A stretch of 33,163 nt of DNA from positions 1 through 33,163 of the forward strand of contig DUQQ01000045.1 in the NCBI GenBank assembly GCA_012837705.1, in the 5' to 3' direction. Below are positions 25,859 through 33,163 of this stretch, piece after piece. Source of the stretch: Hydrogenispora sp. GTDB lineage: Bacteria; Bacillota; UBA4882; UBA10575. The first letter of the stretch is position 1. Every line of letters starts with the position of its first letter. A program made the translations under genes and the position numbers. Under the pieces are notes generated by a model that did not search any database, had not been told where the DNA came from, and worked only from the letters and a program-made list of their open reading frames with translations.

Positions 25859-25887
25859 ATTATAGTAAAACTAGCAATAACTGTCAA
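25859..25887 (-). promoter_or_regulatory. Consensus sigma-A promoter of the trp operon
   Basis: On the minus strand TTGACA (25887-25882) and TATAAT (25864-25859) are both exact consensus hexamers with a 17-base spacer. Transcription should begin near 25852, giving a leader of about 270 bases before the trpE start. Such a strong promoter suits an operon controlled mainly after initiation, by attenuation. Confidence 0.93.
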
Positions 25888-26014
25888 GGATAATTTCGGG
25901 ATTTGATTTTTGCTGTGCTCAGGCCAGAGGGGCCGTATTTCTGGTAAAATCTCATTGTCGCGCGGGAAGCAATTGCTGATTCCTAGAACGTAAAAAGCTT
26001 TTCGTTGCGTGCCC

Positions 26015-26043
26015 TTGACCGAATTATATCTTCTTGGTATAAT
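26015..26043 (+). promoter_or_regulatory. Sigma-A promoter of rplM-rpsI
   Basis: TTGACC (26015-26020) and TATAAT (26038-26043) with a 17-base spacer, one mismatch from full consensus. Expected start of transcription is near 26050. It is divergent from the trp promoter; the -35 boxes are about 127 bases apart. This promoter lets rplM-rpsI be expressed apart from the long ribosomal cluster from which they have been separated. Confidence 0.92.
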
Positions 26044-26049
26044 TGAGAA

Positions 26050-26137
26050 GTGCATCAAAGAGGTTAATCTTACCTAAGACTTATGAGCCCCGAGTCTGAA
26101 GGTTTTGTACGCCTCGGTTGCAAGGGAGGTTTTAAAG
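26050..26137 (+). promoter_or_regulatory. Structured leader of rplM, possible L13-type autoregulatory RNA
   Basis: The 88-base leader contains short complementary pairs: AGGT/ACCT (26061-26064 with 26072-26075), GACT/AGTC (26078-26081 with 26093-26096) and the competing CCGAG/CTCGG (26090-26094 with 26113-26117), the latter ending just before the ribosome binding site. Bacillota often have a ribosomal leader motif upstream of rplM; whether this one matches that family cannot be settled by eye. Confidence 0.45.
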
Positions 26138-26572
26138 TTGCGAACCTATCTGGCCAAACCAGATCAGAGAGAAAGAAAATGGTACGTGGTTGATGCGAAA
26201 GGTCAGACCCTAGGCAGATTGGCCAGTGTAGTTGCGGGGATTCTCCGGGGCAAACACCGTCCGGATTACACCCCCAATGTAGACTGTGGCGATCATGTGA
26301 TCATCGTAAATGCGGATCAGGTTGTCCTGACCGGCAAAAAGTTACAGCAAAAGAAGTATTATTCCCATTCCGGGTACCCGGGTGGGTTGAAGGTAAGGTC
26401 TTACCAACAATTAATGGAGAAAAAACCGGAGTTTGTGGTGAAGAAAGCGATCTACGGGATGATTCCCCACAACCGGTTAGGGCGTGCCCAGATCAAAAAG
26501 TTAAAAGTTTATCGTGGACCGGAACATCCCCACGCGGCTCAGAAACCCGAGCCGTTGGAGATCAAGGGCTAA
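26138..26572 (+). CDS. rplM: 50S ribosomal protein L13 (uL13)
   Basis: A 144-residue L13, an early 50S assembly protein. Hallmarks are [51 protein letters not shown] and [19 protein letters not shown]. The start is TTG 26138, eight bases after AAGGGAGG. A longer frame from 26105 would add eleven residues with no family match. It has its own promoter and is followed by rpsI after 22 bases. Confidence 0.97.
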   Translation: MRTYLAKPDQRERKWYVVDAKGQTLGRLASVVAGILRGKHRPDYTPNVDCGDHVIIVNADQVVLTGKKLQQKKYYSHSGYPGGLKVRSYQQLMEKKPEFVVKKAIYGMIPHNRLGRAQIKKLKVYRGPEHPHAAQKPEPLEIKG

Positions 26573-26594
26573 AGTCGAAGGGAGGTAACGATCC

Positions 26595-27002
26595 TTGCCT
26601 AGTGCAAAAAACACCGAGCCGAGATATTACGGCACCGGACGGCGTAAAACAGCTGTTGCTAAGGTCTGGTTGGTGCCCGGCCAAGGGAAAATCCTGGTCA
26701 ACAAGAGGGACGTCACCAGTTATTTTGGGCGTAAAGTCCTGGAAGTATTGGTGGAACAACCTTTGCACCAGACCGGAACAGTCGGGAAATATGATGTGAT
26801 TGCTTCTGTGCGCGGTGGTGGCATCAGTGGACAGGCTGGAGCTATTCGTCACGGCATTGCCCGCGCTTTATTACAAGTAGATCCCGAGTATAGAATTCCG
26901 TTAAAACGCGCCGGTTTCTTAACCCGTGACCCGCGGGCGAAAGAGCGGCGGAAGTACGGATTGAAAAAAGCTCGAAAAGCGCCGCAATTCTCCAAACGTT
27001 AA
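26595..27002 (+). CDS. rpsI: 30S ribosomal protein S9 (uS9)
   Basis: A 135-residue S9 whose C-terminal tail reaches P-site tRNA. Motifs are [36 protein letters not shown], and the end [17 protein letters not shown]. The start is TTG 26595, following GGGAGG. A clear intrinsic terminator comes directly after, so rplM-rpsI form a two-gene unit. Confidence 0.97.
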   Translation: MPSAKNTEPRYYGTGRRKTAVAKVWLVPGQGKILVNKRDVTSYFGRKVLEVLVEQPLHQTGTVGKYDVIASVRGGGISGQAGAIRHGIARALLQVDPEYRIPLKRAGFLTRDPRAKERRKYGLKKARKAPQFSKR

Positions 27003-27007
27003 TTGGC

Positions 27008-27041
27008 AAGACACGACTATCCGGTCGTGTCTTTTGGTTTT
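27008..27041 (+). terminator. Intrinsic terminator of rplM-rpsI
   Basis: A perfect 10-bp stem, AAGACACGAC (27008-27017) with GTCGTGTCTT (27024-27033) and a six-base loop, followed by TTGGTTTT. It begins five bases after the rpsI stop codon. Confidence 0.88.
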
Positions 27042-27065
27042 AATTAGGGGAAGCGGGGGGAGGAA

Positions 27066-27809
27066 ATGCGTAAGACGGGAAAAAAGGCAATTCTGGTCGG
27101 AGGGGGGCCGGTCCATAATGGACTTCTCCGGACGGCGTTGGCGACCGGTTGCGATCTGTTACTTGCCGTCGACGGGGGAGGAAAAACCTTAGTTGATTTG
27201 GGTTATCAACCCCAGCTTCTGCTCGGGGATTTTGATTCCCTTCCGTTGTCATACCAAGACGATTTAAAAGCCAAGGGGGTTCAGATCCTTAGTTATCAAC
27301 CGGAAAAAGACTGGACCGACCTTGAGCTTGCCTTTAATCAACTTACTACGGAAAAGTGCCGGACAGCACAGGTCTTTGGGGCGCTGGGCGGGCGTCTCGA
27401 CCACACCCTCGCCAACATTGCATTGCTTTACAAAATGAAACTGTCCGGAACCGAACTGGTGTTAATTGGTGAAGAACAGGCGGTTACTTTACTTACTGAT
27501 CAGGAAAAAATAAGAATATTCCCCTTTGCCGGTGGCCATTTTTCCTTGTTACCCTACCCCTTTGCCGCACAGGGTGTCAGCATCAGGGGGGCCAAATATC
27601 CCCTGGAAGAGGCCACCCTGGAGCTTGGGTCGACCCGGGGGGTCCATAATGAATTTTTGGCCGATCCGGTCGAGGTTGGGCTTGCTTCCGGTTCGCTCCT
27701 TGTCATGGTGGAAGGGTTGCAGCATTGCCCGGAAGGAAGAACGCTCTTCCAAAGACTACCAAGGCAAGAACAGCAGGAAACAGCAGTTATTCCGCGAAAC
27801 AGTAAATAA
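27066..27809 (+). CDS. thiN: Thiamine pyrophosphokinase
   Basis: Makes thiamine diphosphate from thiamine and ATP. Family motifs are AVDGGGKTLVDLG, LLGDFDS (residues 52-58), EKDWTDLELA, VFGALGGRLDHTLANI and the C-terminal-domain segment SIRGAKYPLEEATL with GSTRGVHNEF. At 247 residues it is about 30 longer than common ThiN proteins; the extra part is a polar tail after LLVMVEG rich in Gln and Arg. The ATG at 27066 follows GGGGGAGG. In many Bacillota thiN follows the rpe/rsgA cluster; here it lies between rpsI and mazEF. Confidence 0.93.
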   Translation: MRKTGKKAILVGGGPVHNGLLRTALATGCDLLLAVDGGGKTLVDLGYQPQLLLGDFDSLPLSYQDDLKAKGVQILSYQPEKDWTDLELAFNQLTTEKCRTAQVFGALGGRLDHTLANIALLYKMKLSGTELVLIGEEQAVTLLTDQEKIRIFPFAGGHFSLLPYPFAAQGVSIRGAKYPLEEATLELGSTRGVHNEFLADPVEVGLASGSLLVMVEGLQHCPEGRTLFQRLPRQEQQETAVIPRNSK

Positions 27810-27902
27810 CGGAATTTCCGGTATTTTTGTCTCTTTAAACCATCAGTCGCAGCAAAAGTTAGGAACATAACAACGCAGTAAACCGCAATAAACTAGGTAG
27901 CA

Positions 27903-27921
27903 CCTTTTACCGGTTAAAAGG
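27903..27921 (+). other. Small inverted repeat between thiN and mazE
   Basis: CCTTTTA (27903-27909) and TAAAAGG (27915-27921) are perfect inverse repeats around CCGGT, nearly palindromic. No T-tract follows, so a terminator is unlikely. It is 38 bases upstream of the candidate mazE -10 box and could be an operator or a weak hairpin. Confidence 0.4.
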
Positions 27922-27935
27922 GACGGACCCTATTC

Positions 27936-27964
27936 GGACTGGAATTTGTCCAAAAGTATATAAT
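27936..27964 (+). promoter_or_regulatory. Candidate mazEF promoter with overlapping inverted repeat
   Basis: TATAAT at 27959-27964 is a good -10 box in an AT-rich tract 39 bases before mazE. The -35 region is poor (GGACTG at 27936-27941, 17-base spacer). An inverted repeat, GGAC (27936-27939) and GTCC (27948-27951), overlaps the -35 and could bind the MazE ribbon-helix-helix repressor. Autorepression is usual for such antitoxins; the site itself is inferred. Confidence 0.4.
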
Positions 27965-28002
27965 AATAGTAATAGTGGAGAATAACCTGGGGGTGCTAAG
28001 GA

Positions 28003-28281
28003 ATGGTTAACCGTCGGGTGGTCGTTCTTCTTCCCGAAAGTTTGCTTCAAGAGGTGGATCGAGTAGCGGATAGAGAATACAGCAGCCGTAGCGCCTTTAT
28101 TCGTGATGCCATGCGCCATTTATTAGCGGAGAAGTCCCGTGCCGAAAAGCGGGAGAAAATGGCGGTGGGCTACCAAAAAATGGGTGCCCTTAACTTAAAA
28201 CTGGCGGAGGAAGGGATCGGTCAGGATCTGGAGGAGTTCGACCGTTATCTAGACCGACTGGTGGTGGGTGAGGATTCTTGA
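28003..28281 (+). CDS. mazE: Antitoxin MazE/EndoAI, ribbon-helix-helix protein
   Basis: A 92-residue protein with an N-terminal ribbon-helix-helix DNA-binding fold ([20 protein letters not shown], then [15 protein letters not shown]) and a C-terminal part with [15 protein letters not shown]. The C-terminal part resembles the toxin-binding region of Bacillus EndoAI (MAKINL-type motif). It should neutralise MazF by covering its RNA-binding groove and repress its own promoter. The ATG at 28003 follows a GGGGGTG site. The stop overlaps the mazF start by four bases. Confidence 0.88.
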   Translation: MVNRRVVVLLPESLLQEVDRVADREYSSRSAFIRDAMRHLLAEKSRAEKREKMAVGYQKMGALNLKLAEEGIGQDLEEFDRYLDRLVVGEDS

Positions 28282-28631
28282 TCGTCAAACGGGGCGACCT
28301 TTTCTTTGCCGACTTGAACCCGGTGGTCGGTTCGGAACAGGGTGGACTGCGGCCGGTGATTATTCTCCAGAACAATATCGGGAACACGTACAGTCCCACT
28401 ACGATCGTGGCGGCGATTACTTCCAAGATTAAACGGGCCCGTCTCCCTACCCACGTTGAGATTAAAAAAGACCATACAAAATTAGACCGAAATTCGGTGA
28501 TCCTTTGTGAGCAGATCCGGACGATCGATAAAAAACGATTAAGTGAGAAAATTGGTGAGCTAAACGAAGAATTTATGCTCAAGGTGGATGAAGCGGTCAA
28601 GATTAGTTTGGGGTTGACCCCGGTCGATTAG
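28278..28631 (+). CDS. mazF: mRNA interferase MazF/EndoA
   Basis: A 117-residue toxin that cleaves single-stranded RNA at specific short sites. Residues Arg25 (in [11 protein letters not shown]) and Thr48 (in AAITSKI) match the catalytic pair of Bacillus EndoA in both identity and number. The opening [19 protein letters not shown] is typical. It starts at TTG 28278, overlapping mazE, so toxin synthesis depends on antitoxin translation. In Bacillus the pair follows alr; here it follows thiN. Confidence 0.95.
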   Translation: MIVKRGDLFFADLNPVVGSEQGGLRPVIILQNNIGNTYSPTTIVAAITSKIKRARLPTHVEIKKDHTKLDRNSVILCEQIRTIDKKRLSEKIGELNEEFMLKVDEAVKISLGLTPVD

Positions 28632-28643
28632 CTTAAATAGAAG

Positions 28644-28672
28644 AGCCGCCCATTTGTGGGCGGTTATCTTTT
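28644..28672 (+). terminator. Intrinsic terminator of mazEF
   Basis: CCGCCC (28646-28651) pairs with GGGCGG (28658-28663) across a six-base loop, extended by a G-U and an A-T pair, and is followed by TATCTTTTCTT. It begins 12 bases after the mazF stop. The next gene, gltX, is then a separate unit. Confidence 0.82.
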
Positions 28673-28796
28673 CTTATAGGGCAGGAATAATTCGGTGATA
28701 AGACGAAATAAAGATAGTTGGATGTGAACTGCGGTTTGCTGCGGTTGCGTGGCAGATTTAAGCCCAATAAACTTAAAACCAGAAGAGGTGTTATGT

Positions 28797-30299
28797 TTGA
28801 GTATGGATGCGGTTAGAGTAAGGTTTGCTCCTAGTCCCACCGGATATTTACATATTGGCGGCGCCCGTACCGCGCTCTATGATTGGTTGTTGGCGCGCAA
28901 AACCGGGGGCCAATTTATCTTAAGGATTGAAGATACGGACCGGAACCGGTACGTGGCCGATGCGGTCCAGGATATTAAAGATAGTCTGCGCTGGTTGGGG
29001 CTTGATTGGGACGAAGGACCGGACGCCGGTGGCGAAGTCGGGCCCTATTTCCAGTCGGAGCGGCTCAATATTTACCAAAAGTACGCCACCCAATTGGTCG
29101 AAGCGGGGAAGGCCTATTATTGTTTCTGTACGCCCGAACGCCTGGAAGAGATGCGCAAAAAGCAGGAACAGGCGGGTGAGCCCTCCGGCTATGACCGGCA
29201 TTGCCGGGAGTTGTCGGCGGAAGAGGTTGAAAAGAAATTGGCGGCGGGGCAAAAATATGTGATCCGGTTTAAGGTCCCCCTCACCGGTAAAACCCAGGTC
29301 CATGACGAACTCCGTGGCGAGATGGTCTTTGACCACCAGACGTTGGATGATTTTGTTGTTCTAAAATCGGATGGTTTTCCCACTTACCATCTGGCCAGTG
29401 TAGTAGATGACCACTTGATGGGGATCAGCCATGTGATCCGCGGCGAGGAATGGATCATCAGTCTGCCCCGGCACTTTTTACTGTATGCCGCCTTCGGGTG
29501 GACCCCGCCGGCCTTTGTCCATCTGCCGATCTTTTTAGCGCCGGACGGGAAAGGAAAACTCAGTAAACGCCATGGCGCGACGGGGGTTCATGAGTTTAAA
29601 GAGAAGGGTTACCTTCCGGAAGCGCTCGTCAATTTTCTGCTCCTTTTGGGCTGGCATCCGGCGACGGACCAGGAGCTTTTCACCTTAGACCAGGCAGTGG
29701 AGGCGTTTTCGGTCGAGCGGATCAATACCTCACCGGTGAATTTTTCCCTTGACAAGTTGGACTGGTTTAATGGGATCTACATCCGGCAGTTATCCCATGA
29801 AGAACTAGCCAAGCGTGCACTCCCGTTTTTACAAAAGGACGGCTTGCTACCGGATCCCTGTCCGCCGGAGCAGTTTGCTTATTTAGTACGTTTGATGCCG
29901 CTGGTGCAGGAGCGGATTAAGCTTCTGTCCGATATTTCCGATGCGGTCGGTTACTTCCTGCGGGAAGAGATTGATCCGCCGGCCCCGGAACTTTTGCTCG
30001 GGAAGAAGGGGACGGTGGAACAAGTAACCGCGATCCTAGCAAAGGTCGAGACAGTTTTAAGCCAAACGGCTGATTTTAGTGAGGAAAACCTGGAGCGAAC
30101 CTTACGGGCGCTGGCGGAAGAGCTGCAGATCAAAGCGGGACAGCTCTTTATGCCGGTGCGGGTGGCGGTGACCGGGCAGACGGCAACGCCAGGTTTATTC
30201 CAACTGTTAGCTGCCCTCGGTCAGAAAAAGGTTCTGCCGCGGCTTAAGCAAGCTGTCGCAGTTTTACAACAGACGGGTATGGAGGGCGCTTCTACTTAA
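28797..30299 (+). CDS. gltX: Glutamyl-tRNA synthetase
   Basis: A class I synthetase of about 500 residues. The HIGH-type motif is PSPTGYLHIGGART near the N-terminus, and the KMSKS-type motif is KLSKRHGATG. A zinc-site pattern Cys-x-Cys ... Tyr-x3-Cys is seen in CFCTPERLE and GYDRHCREL. The tRNA-binding C-terminal part ends with LFMPVRVAVTGQTATPGLF, usual for GltX. If no glutaminyl-tRNA synthetase is present, it would also charge tRNA-Gln for amidation. The start TTG 28797 lies six bases after GAAGAGGTG; ATG 28803 (two residues shorter) is the alternative. Codons upstream to 28749 are not family-like. Confidence 0.96.
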   Translation: MSMDAVRVRFAPSPTGYLHIGGARTALYDWLLARKTGGQFILRIEDTDRNRYVADAVQDIKDSLRWLGLDWDEGPDAGGEVGPYFQSERLNIYQKYATQLVEAGKAYYCFCTPERLEEMRKKQEQAGEPSGYDRHCRELSAEEVEKKLAAGQKYVIRFKVPLTGKTQVHDELRGEMVFDHQTLDDFVVLKSDGFPTYHLASVVDDHLMGISHVIRGEEWIISLPRHFLLYAAFGWTPPAFVHLPIFLAPDGKGKLSKRHGATGVHEFKEKGYLPEALVNFLLLLGWHPATDQELFTLDQAVEAFSVERINTSPVNFSLDKLDWFNGIYIRQLSHEELAKRALPFLQKDGLLPDPCPPEQFAYLVRLMPLVQERIKLLSDISDAVGYFLREEIDPPAPELLLGKKGTVEQVTAILAKVETVLSQTADFSEENLERTLRALAEELQIKAGQLFMPVRVAVTGQTATPGLFQLLAALGQKKVLPRLKQAVAVLQQTGMEGAST

Positions 30300-30325
30300 A
30301 TTTAGGGAAAAGGGAGGAATCAGCG

Positions 30326-30835
30326 ATGAAGAAGAAAGCGGTGTTTATCGTCGCCGAACAGGAGTTTCGGGATGAAGAATACCAAGTCCCCAAGGATGTG
30401 CTGTCACAAGCCGGAATTGAAGTGGTGACTGCTTCCACCACTACAGAGGAGGCCGTCGGGAAATTAGGCCTGAAAGTCCGACCTGACCTCCTGGTCGCTG
30501 AGATTAAACCCGATGACTATGGGGCGATCGTTTTTGTCGGCGGAGGCGGTGCGGCCCAGTATTTTGCCGATTCTGCAGTCCATGCCTTGGCCCGTAGTTT
30601 TGCCGAAGCCGGGAAAGTAGTGGCGGCAATCTGCATTGCGCCGGTGATTTTAGCCCGTGCCGGTCTCTTAAAGGGAAAACGGGCAACGGTTTTTCCCGAT
30701 GGTATTCCCGAATTAGAAAAGGCGGGTGCCGTCTATACCGCCCAAAGTGTGGAGAGGGACGGCCGGATCATTACCGGGAACGGACCTGAGGCGGCGGAGG
30801 CCTTCGGTCGGGAAATAGCCGCTCAATTTTCGTGA
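30326..30835 (+). CDS. DJ-1/PfpI family protein
   Basis: A 169-residue flavodoxin-like protein. The nucleophile elbow holds Cys103 in AAICIAPVILARAGLL, and an acidic pair lies at residues 17-18 (FRDEEY). The glycine loop is VFVGGGGAAQYF. Members of this family include proteases, glyoxalase III-like enzymes and proposed deglycases; sequence alone does not choose between them. It sits between gltX and glmM with a 26-base gap after gltX, so co-expression with gltX is likely. The ATG at 30326 follows GGGAGGAA. Confidence 0.88.
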   Translation: MKKKAVFIVAEQEFRDEEYQVPKDVLSQAGIEVVTASTTTEEAVGKLGLKVRPDLLVAEIKPDDYGAIVFVGGGGAAQYFADSAVHALARSFAEAGKVVAAICIAPVILARAGLLKGKRATVFPDGIPELEKAGAVYTAQSVERDGRIITGNGPEAAEAFGREIAAQFS

Positions 30836-30935
30836 TGGCAGCAAGCAAGGAATGGCCATTGAGAAGCGGAAGCTTTTGATTTTGGGATATTACACATATT
30901 AGACGACGCAGCGCGTTAAACAGGGGAGGAACAAG

Positions 30936-32285
30936 ATGGGCCGATTATTCGGGACCGATGGTGTACGTGGGGTGGCAAACCGGGATCTCACTCCGGAACT
31001 TGCTTTTCAACTGGGACGGGTCGGGGCCCATATCTTAGTAAAGAAAAAGGGGAAGACTGCTGGGGAAGGCCGATTGCTGGTCGGGCGGGACACCCGGGTC
31101 TCCGGGGAGATGCTGGAAGCGGCTTTAGTTGCTGGAATCACCTCCACCGGAGTCCAGGCCGAGCTGTTGGGTGTGGTGCCTACGCCTGGTGTTGCTTATT
31201 TAATTCGTAAGTTGGAGGCTGATGCCGGGGTGATGATCTCCGCTTCCCATAACCCGGTGGCCGATAATGGGATTAAGTTCTTTGACGAACATGGGTATAA
31301 GCTCGATGATGAACTTGAGGCGGAGATCGAAAATTGTATGGCGAGTGGACGGAGTGATGAGATCCAGCGTCCGGTTGGTTTAGAGGTGGGACGGGTGATC
31401 CAGCGGACCACGGCTAAGGAGGAGTACATCAAGTATCTGGCCACCATAATCGGCCGTAGTTTTGCGGGCGTAACCGTGGTTCTTGATTGTGCCTTTGGTG
31501 CTACCTACAGTACGGCACCCCAAGTCTTTACGGCGCTTGGGGCCAAGGTCATTACCCTCCATGCGGAAGATGACGGGTCCCGGATTAACGTCCGGTGTGG
31601 TTCGACCGCTCCTGCTGCCCTGCAGGAAGAAGTGGTACGCCAGGGGGCCCAGATCGGCTTTGCCTACGATGGTGATGGGGACCGGGTGATTGCCGTTGAT
31701 GAAAAAGGCGAGCTGATTGACGGTGATCAGATCCTCGGGATCTGTGGTCTTCAGCTTTTGGCGAACGGACGTTTACCCCATAAGACGATTGCGGCCACGG
31801 TCTATAGTAATCTGGGTTTAATTGAGGCCTTCCGGGAAGCAGGCGGGGCGGTGGTGGTGACGGAGAACGGCGACCGTAATGTTTTATCTGCGATGCTGGA
31901 AAGGGGTCTGGTTTTAGGCGGGGAACAGTCTGGCCATATTATTTTTCTGGAACATAATAGTACGGGTGATGGTATTCTCACCTCCTTACAGTTGATGAAC
32001 GCCCTTCTCCAGGCTGGCCGACCGGTGTCCGATTTGAAGATTCGCAAATTCCCCCAAGTTCTCCAGAATGTGTCCGTAGACAATAAAGAAGCGTGGGTGA
32101 GAAACAAGCGGATCAATGAGGTGATCGCCCGTTTTCAACAGCAGTTGGGTGAGCGAGGCCGGATTTTTGTCCGGGCTTCCGGAACGGAGCCTCTGATTCG
32201 GGTGATGGCCGAAGGACCGGACGAGGAGGAGATCCGGAAGATCGTCGGCGCGATTGCCGCTGTTATTGCAGAGGAACTTGCGTGA
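30936..32285 (+). CDS. glmM: Phosphoglucosamine mutase
   Basis: A 449-residue enzyme that interconverts glucosamine-6- and glucosamine-1-phosphate, on the route to UDP-GlcNAc and peptidoglycan. The phosphoserine loop is MISASHNPVADNGIKFF (active Ser about 104), the magnesium loop is YDGDGDRVIAVD, the sugar-binding loop has GGEQSGHIIF, and the phosphate-binding end is RASGTEPLIRVMAEG. The opening GRLFGTDGVRGVAN is typical. The ATG at 30936 follows GGGGAGGAA. The glmS gene, often next to it, is not seen before the window end. Confidence 0.97.
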   Translation: MGRLFGTDGVRGVANRDLTPELAFQLGRVGAHILVKKKGKTAGEGRLLVGRDTRVSGEMLEAALVAGITSTGVQAELLGVVPTPGVAYLIRKLEADAGVMISASHNPVADNGIKFFDEHGYKLDDELEAEIENCMASGRSDEIQRPVGLEVGRVIQRTTAKEEYIKYLATIIGRSFAGVTVVLDCAFGATYSTAPQVFTALGAKVITLHAEDDGSRINVRCGSTAPAALQEEVVRQGAQIGFAYDGDGDRVIAVDEKGELIDGDQILGICGLQLLANGRLPHKTIAATVYSNLGLIEAFREAGGAVVVTENGDRNVLSAMLERGLVLGGEQSGHIIFLEHNSTGDGILTSLQLMNALLQAGRPVSDLKIRKFPQVLQNVSVDNKEAWVRNKRINEVIARFQQQLGERGRIFVRASGTEPLIRVMAEGPDEEEIRKIVGAIAAVIAEELA

Positions 32286-32375
32286 GGGGATCCGCTGGCG
32301 ATGTTCGATCTACTTGGCCCCCTGGACCCATGTATTAATTGGCGGGTAACGGGCAAGCTAGGGTAAAGGGGGTTG

Positions 32376-32813
32376 ATGCTGCTGAAAATTAAAGACATTA
32401 TGACCGATAATGTGGCGACGGTTAGTCCGGAGACGACCGTGGTCGAGGCGGCCCGTTTAATGCAACAACACGACATTGGTTCGCTTCCGGTGTGCGAAGG
32501 GCCGGAGCTGGTGGGGATCGTTACCGACCGGGACATCGTGGTTCGGAGCGTGGCCCATGGTAAAGACTTAGCGACGACACCGATCCGCGAGGTGATGACG
32601 CAGAGGGTAGCGACGGCGTCTCCGGAAACGGATGTCCACCAGGTGGCTACTTTAATGTCGAACCAACAAATTCGTCGTTTACCGGTGGTTGAAAACAACC
32701 GCCTTGTTGGGATGGTCTCCTTGGGCGATCTGGCAACACAGGCTAAAACCGAGGTAGAACTGGCGAAAACTTTGGGGGAGATTTCCCAACCGGCTGCGCC
32801 GAAACGGATGTAG
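32376..32813 (+). CDS. CBS-domain protein
   Basis: A 145-residue protein made of two CBS repeats: the first spans IKDIMTDNVATVSPETTVVE to LVGIVTDRDIVV, the second REVMTQRVATASPETDV to NRLVGMVSLGDLA. Paired CBS modules bind adenine nucleotides and act as sensors. With no attached domain its partner is unknown. It lies 90 bases after glmM and ends at a strong terminator. The ATG at 32376 is preferred to the TTG just before it, which falls in the ribosome binding site AAAGGGGG. Confidence 0.92.
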   Translation: MLLKIKDIMTDNVATVSPETTVVEAARLMQQHDIGSLPVCEGPELVGIVTDRDIVVRSVAHGKDLATTPIREVMTQRVATASPETDVHQVATLMSNQQIRRLPVVENNRLVGMVSLGDLATQAKTEVELAKTLGEISQPAAPKRM

Positions 32814-32850
32814 GTTCGGGTTTAGAGGATTACATCGTATTTAAAATATG

Positions 32851-32877
32851 GAGAAAGGGCAAGCCCTTTCTTTTTTT
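32851..32877 (+). terminator. Intrinsic terminator after the CBS-domain gene
   Basis: GAAAGGGC pairs with GCCCTTTC across a minimal AA loop (about 32853-32870), directly followed by seven T (32871-32877). It should end the glmM-CBS unit. Confidence 0.92.
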
Positions 32878-32991
32878 GTTCGGACAGATCAGATAAATTT
32901 TCAAATAAGGATACGCGGCAACGGCAGGAAATAGACGGGCTTGCCAAGAAACCATAACTGGTAAAAATTAAAACGGAGGTTGCTTGGTACA

Positions 32992-33163
32992 ATGGAACAA
33001 TTGATTGCCAAGATCGACCGGGAGTTAACGGTCGAATTAGGAGAGGAAGGGTTTCAGGTTGTTAAACCGATGGCGAAAGAGGCCGAGGTAATATCGCTTA
33101 ATGTTCCGGCTGATTTAGCCCGTATAATCGACCATACACTGTTAAAAGCGGATGCCACTTATA
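32992..33163 (+). CDS. deoC: Deoxyribose-phosphate aldolase, N-terminal part (partial)
   Basis: The last 57 codons include LARIIDHTLLKADATY, the hallmark start of DeoC, which splits deoxyribose-5-phosphate into glyceraldehyde-3-phosphate and acetaldehyde. In most DeoC proteins this motif lies within the first 15 residues; here it begins near residue 46, so there is an N-terminal extension of about 35 residues of unknown role. The ATG at 32992 follows GGAGG at a rather long 12-base spacing. The catalytic lysines lie beyond the window edge. Confidence 0.85.
   Translation, partial: MEQLIAKIDRELTVELGEEGFQVVKPMAKEAEVISLNVPADLARIIDHTLLKADATY

Noticed and set aside
25816..26058. Minus-strand open frame of 80 codons in the trp-rplM control region
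   Set aside because: It covers both promoters and the trp transcription start, so it could not be made from the trp promoter, and it has no family features.
28726..28746. Short direct repeat CTGCGGTT before gltX
   Set aside because: Only two copies of eight bases, with no sign of a regulatory or mobile-element role.
1..33163. CRISPR arrays, insertion sequences, tRNA or rRNA genes
   Set aside because: I looked for repeated units with spacers, transposase-like frames with terminal repeats, and tRNA cloverleaf or rRNA sequence, and saw none.

Overview
The window carries a bacterial chromosome segment typical of the phylum Bacillota (Firmicutes). Evidence for this: the S10-spc-alpha ribosomal protein order runs on into adk-map-infA, rpoA-rplQ and an ECF transporter module followed by truA; strong AAGGAGG-type ribosome binding sites precede almost every gene; S14 is the short zinc-binding form; and a MazEF pair of the EndoAI/EndoA type is present. 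TTG and GTG starts are very common. I cannot name the species. The gene set fits a Clostridia-grade or deeper Bacillota lineage better than Bacillus itself.

Layout, + strand unless stated. 1-171: 3' end of tuf. 267-9632: rpsJ to rplO, the S10 and spc clusters with no gene missing. 9634-13050: secY, adk, map, a small KOW-domain RNA-binding protein, infA and rpmJ. 13066-15910: rpsM, rpsK, rpsD, rpoA, rplQ. 15915-19116: ecfA1, ecfA2, ecfT, truA. 19374-25580, minus strand: trpE-D-C-F-B-A, with no trpG. 25581-26137: a divergent control region with two near-perfect sigma-A promoters. 26138-27002: rplM-rpsI, which normally follow truA directly and here are separated from it by the inverted trp operon. 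27066-32813: thiN, mazE, mazF, gltX, a DJ-1/PfpI protein, glmM and a CBS-domain protein. 32992-end: start of deoC.

The most notable element is the trp control region. The minus-strand leader has a consensus promoter, then three arrays of (G/U)AG triplets. The main array has ten triplets in exact 5-nt register plus one offset triplet. It is followed by an antiterminator/terminator pair. A five-GAG array lies over the trpE ribosome binding site and start codon, and four more GAGs precede the trpD start. This is the signature of TRAP (trp RNA-binding attenuation protein) control. The leader appears built for both transcription attenuation and direct block of translation initiation. The gene for TRAP itself (mtrB) is not in the window.

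Other points of interest are an L14 protein about nine residues longer than usual, a trpB gene whose best ribosome binding site points to an ATC codon, a stable hairpin between trpF and trpB, and a short frameshifted reading-frame relic between truA and trpA. Assignments rest on reading the sequence and remembered family features. No database search was run.
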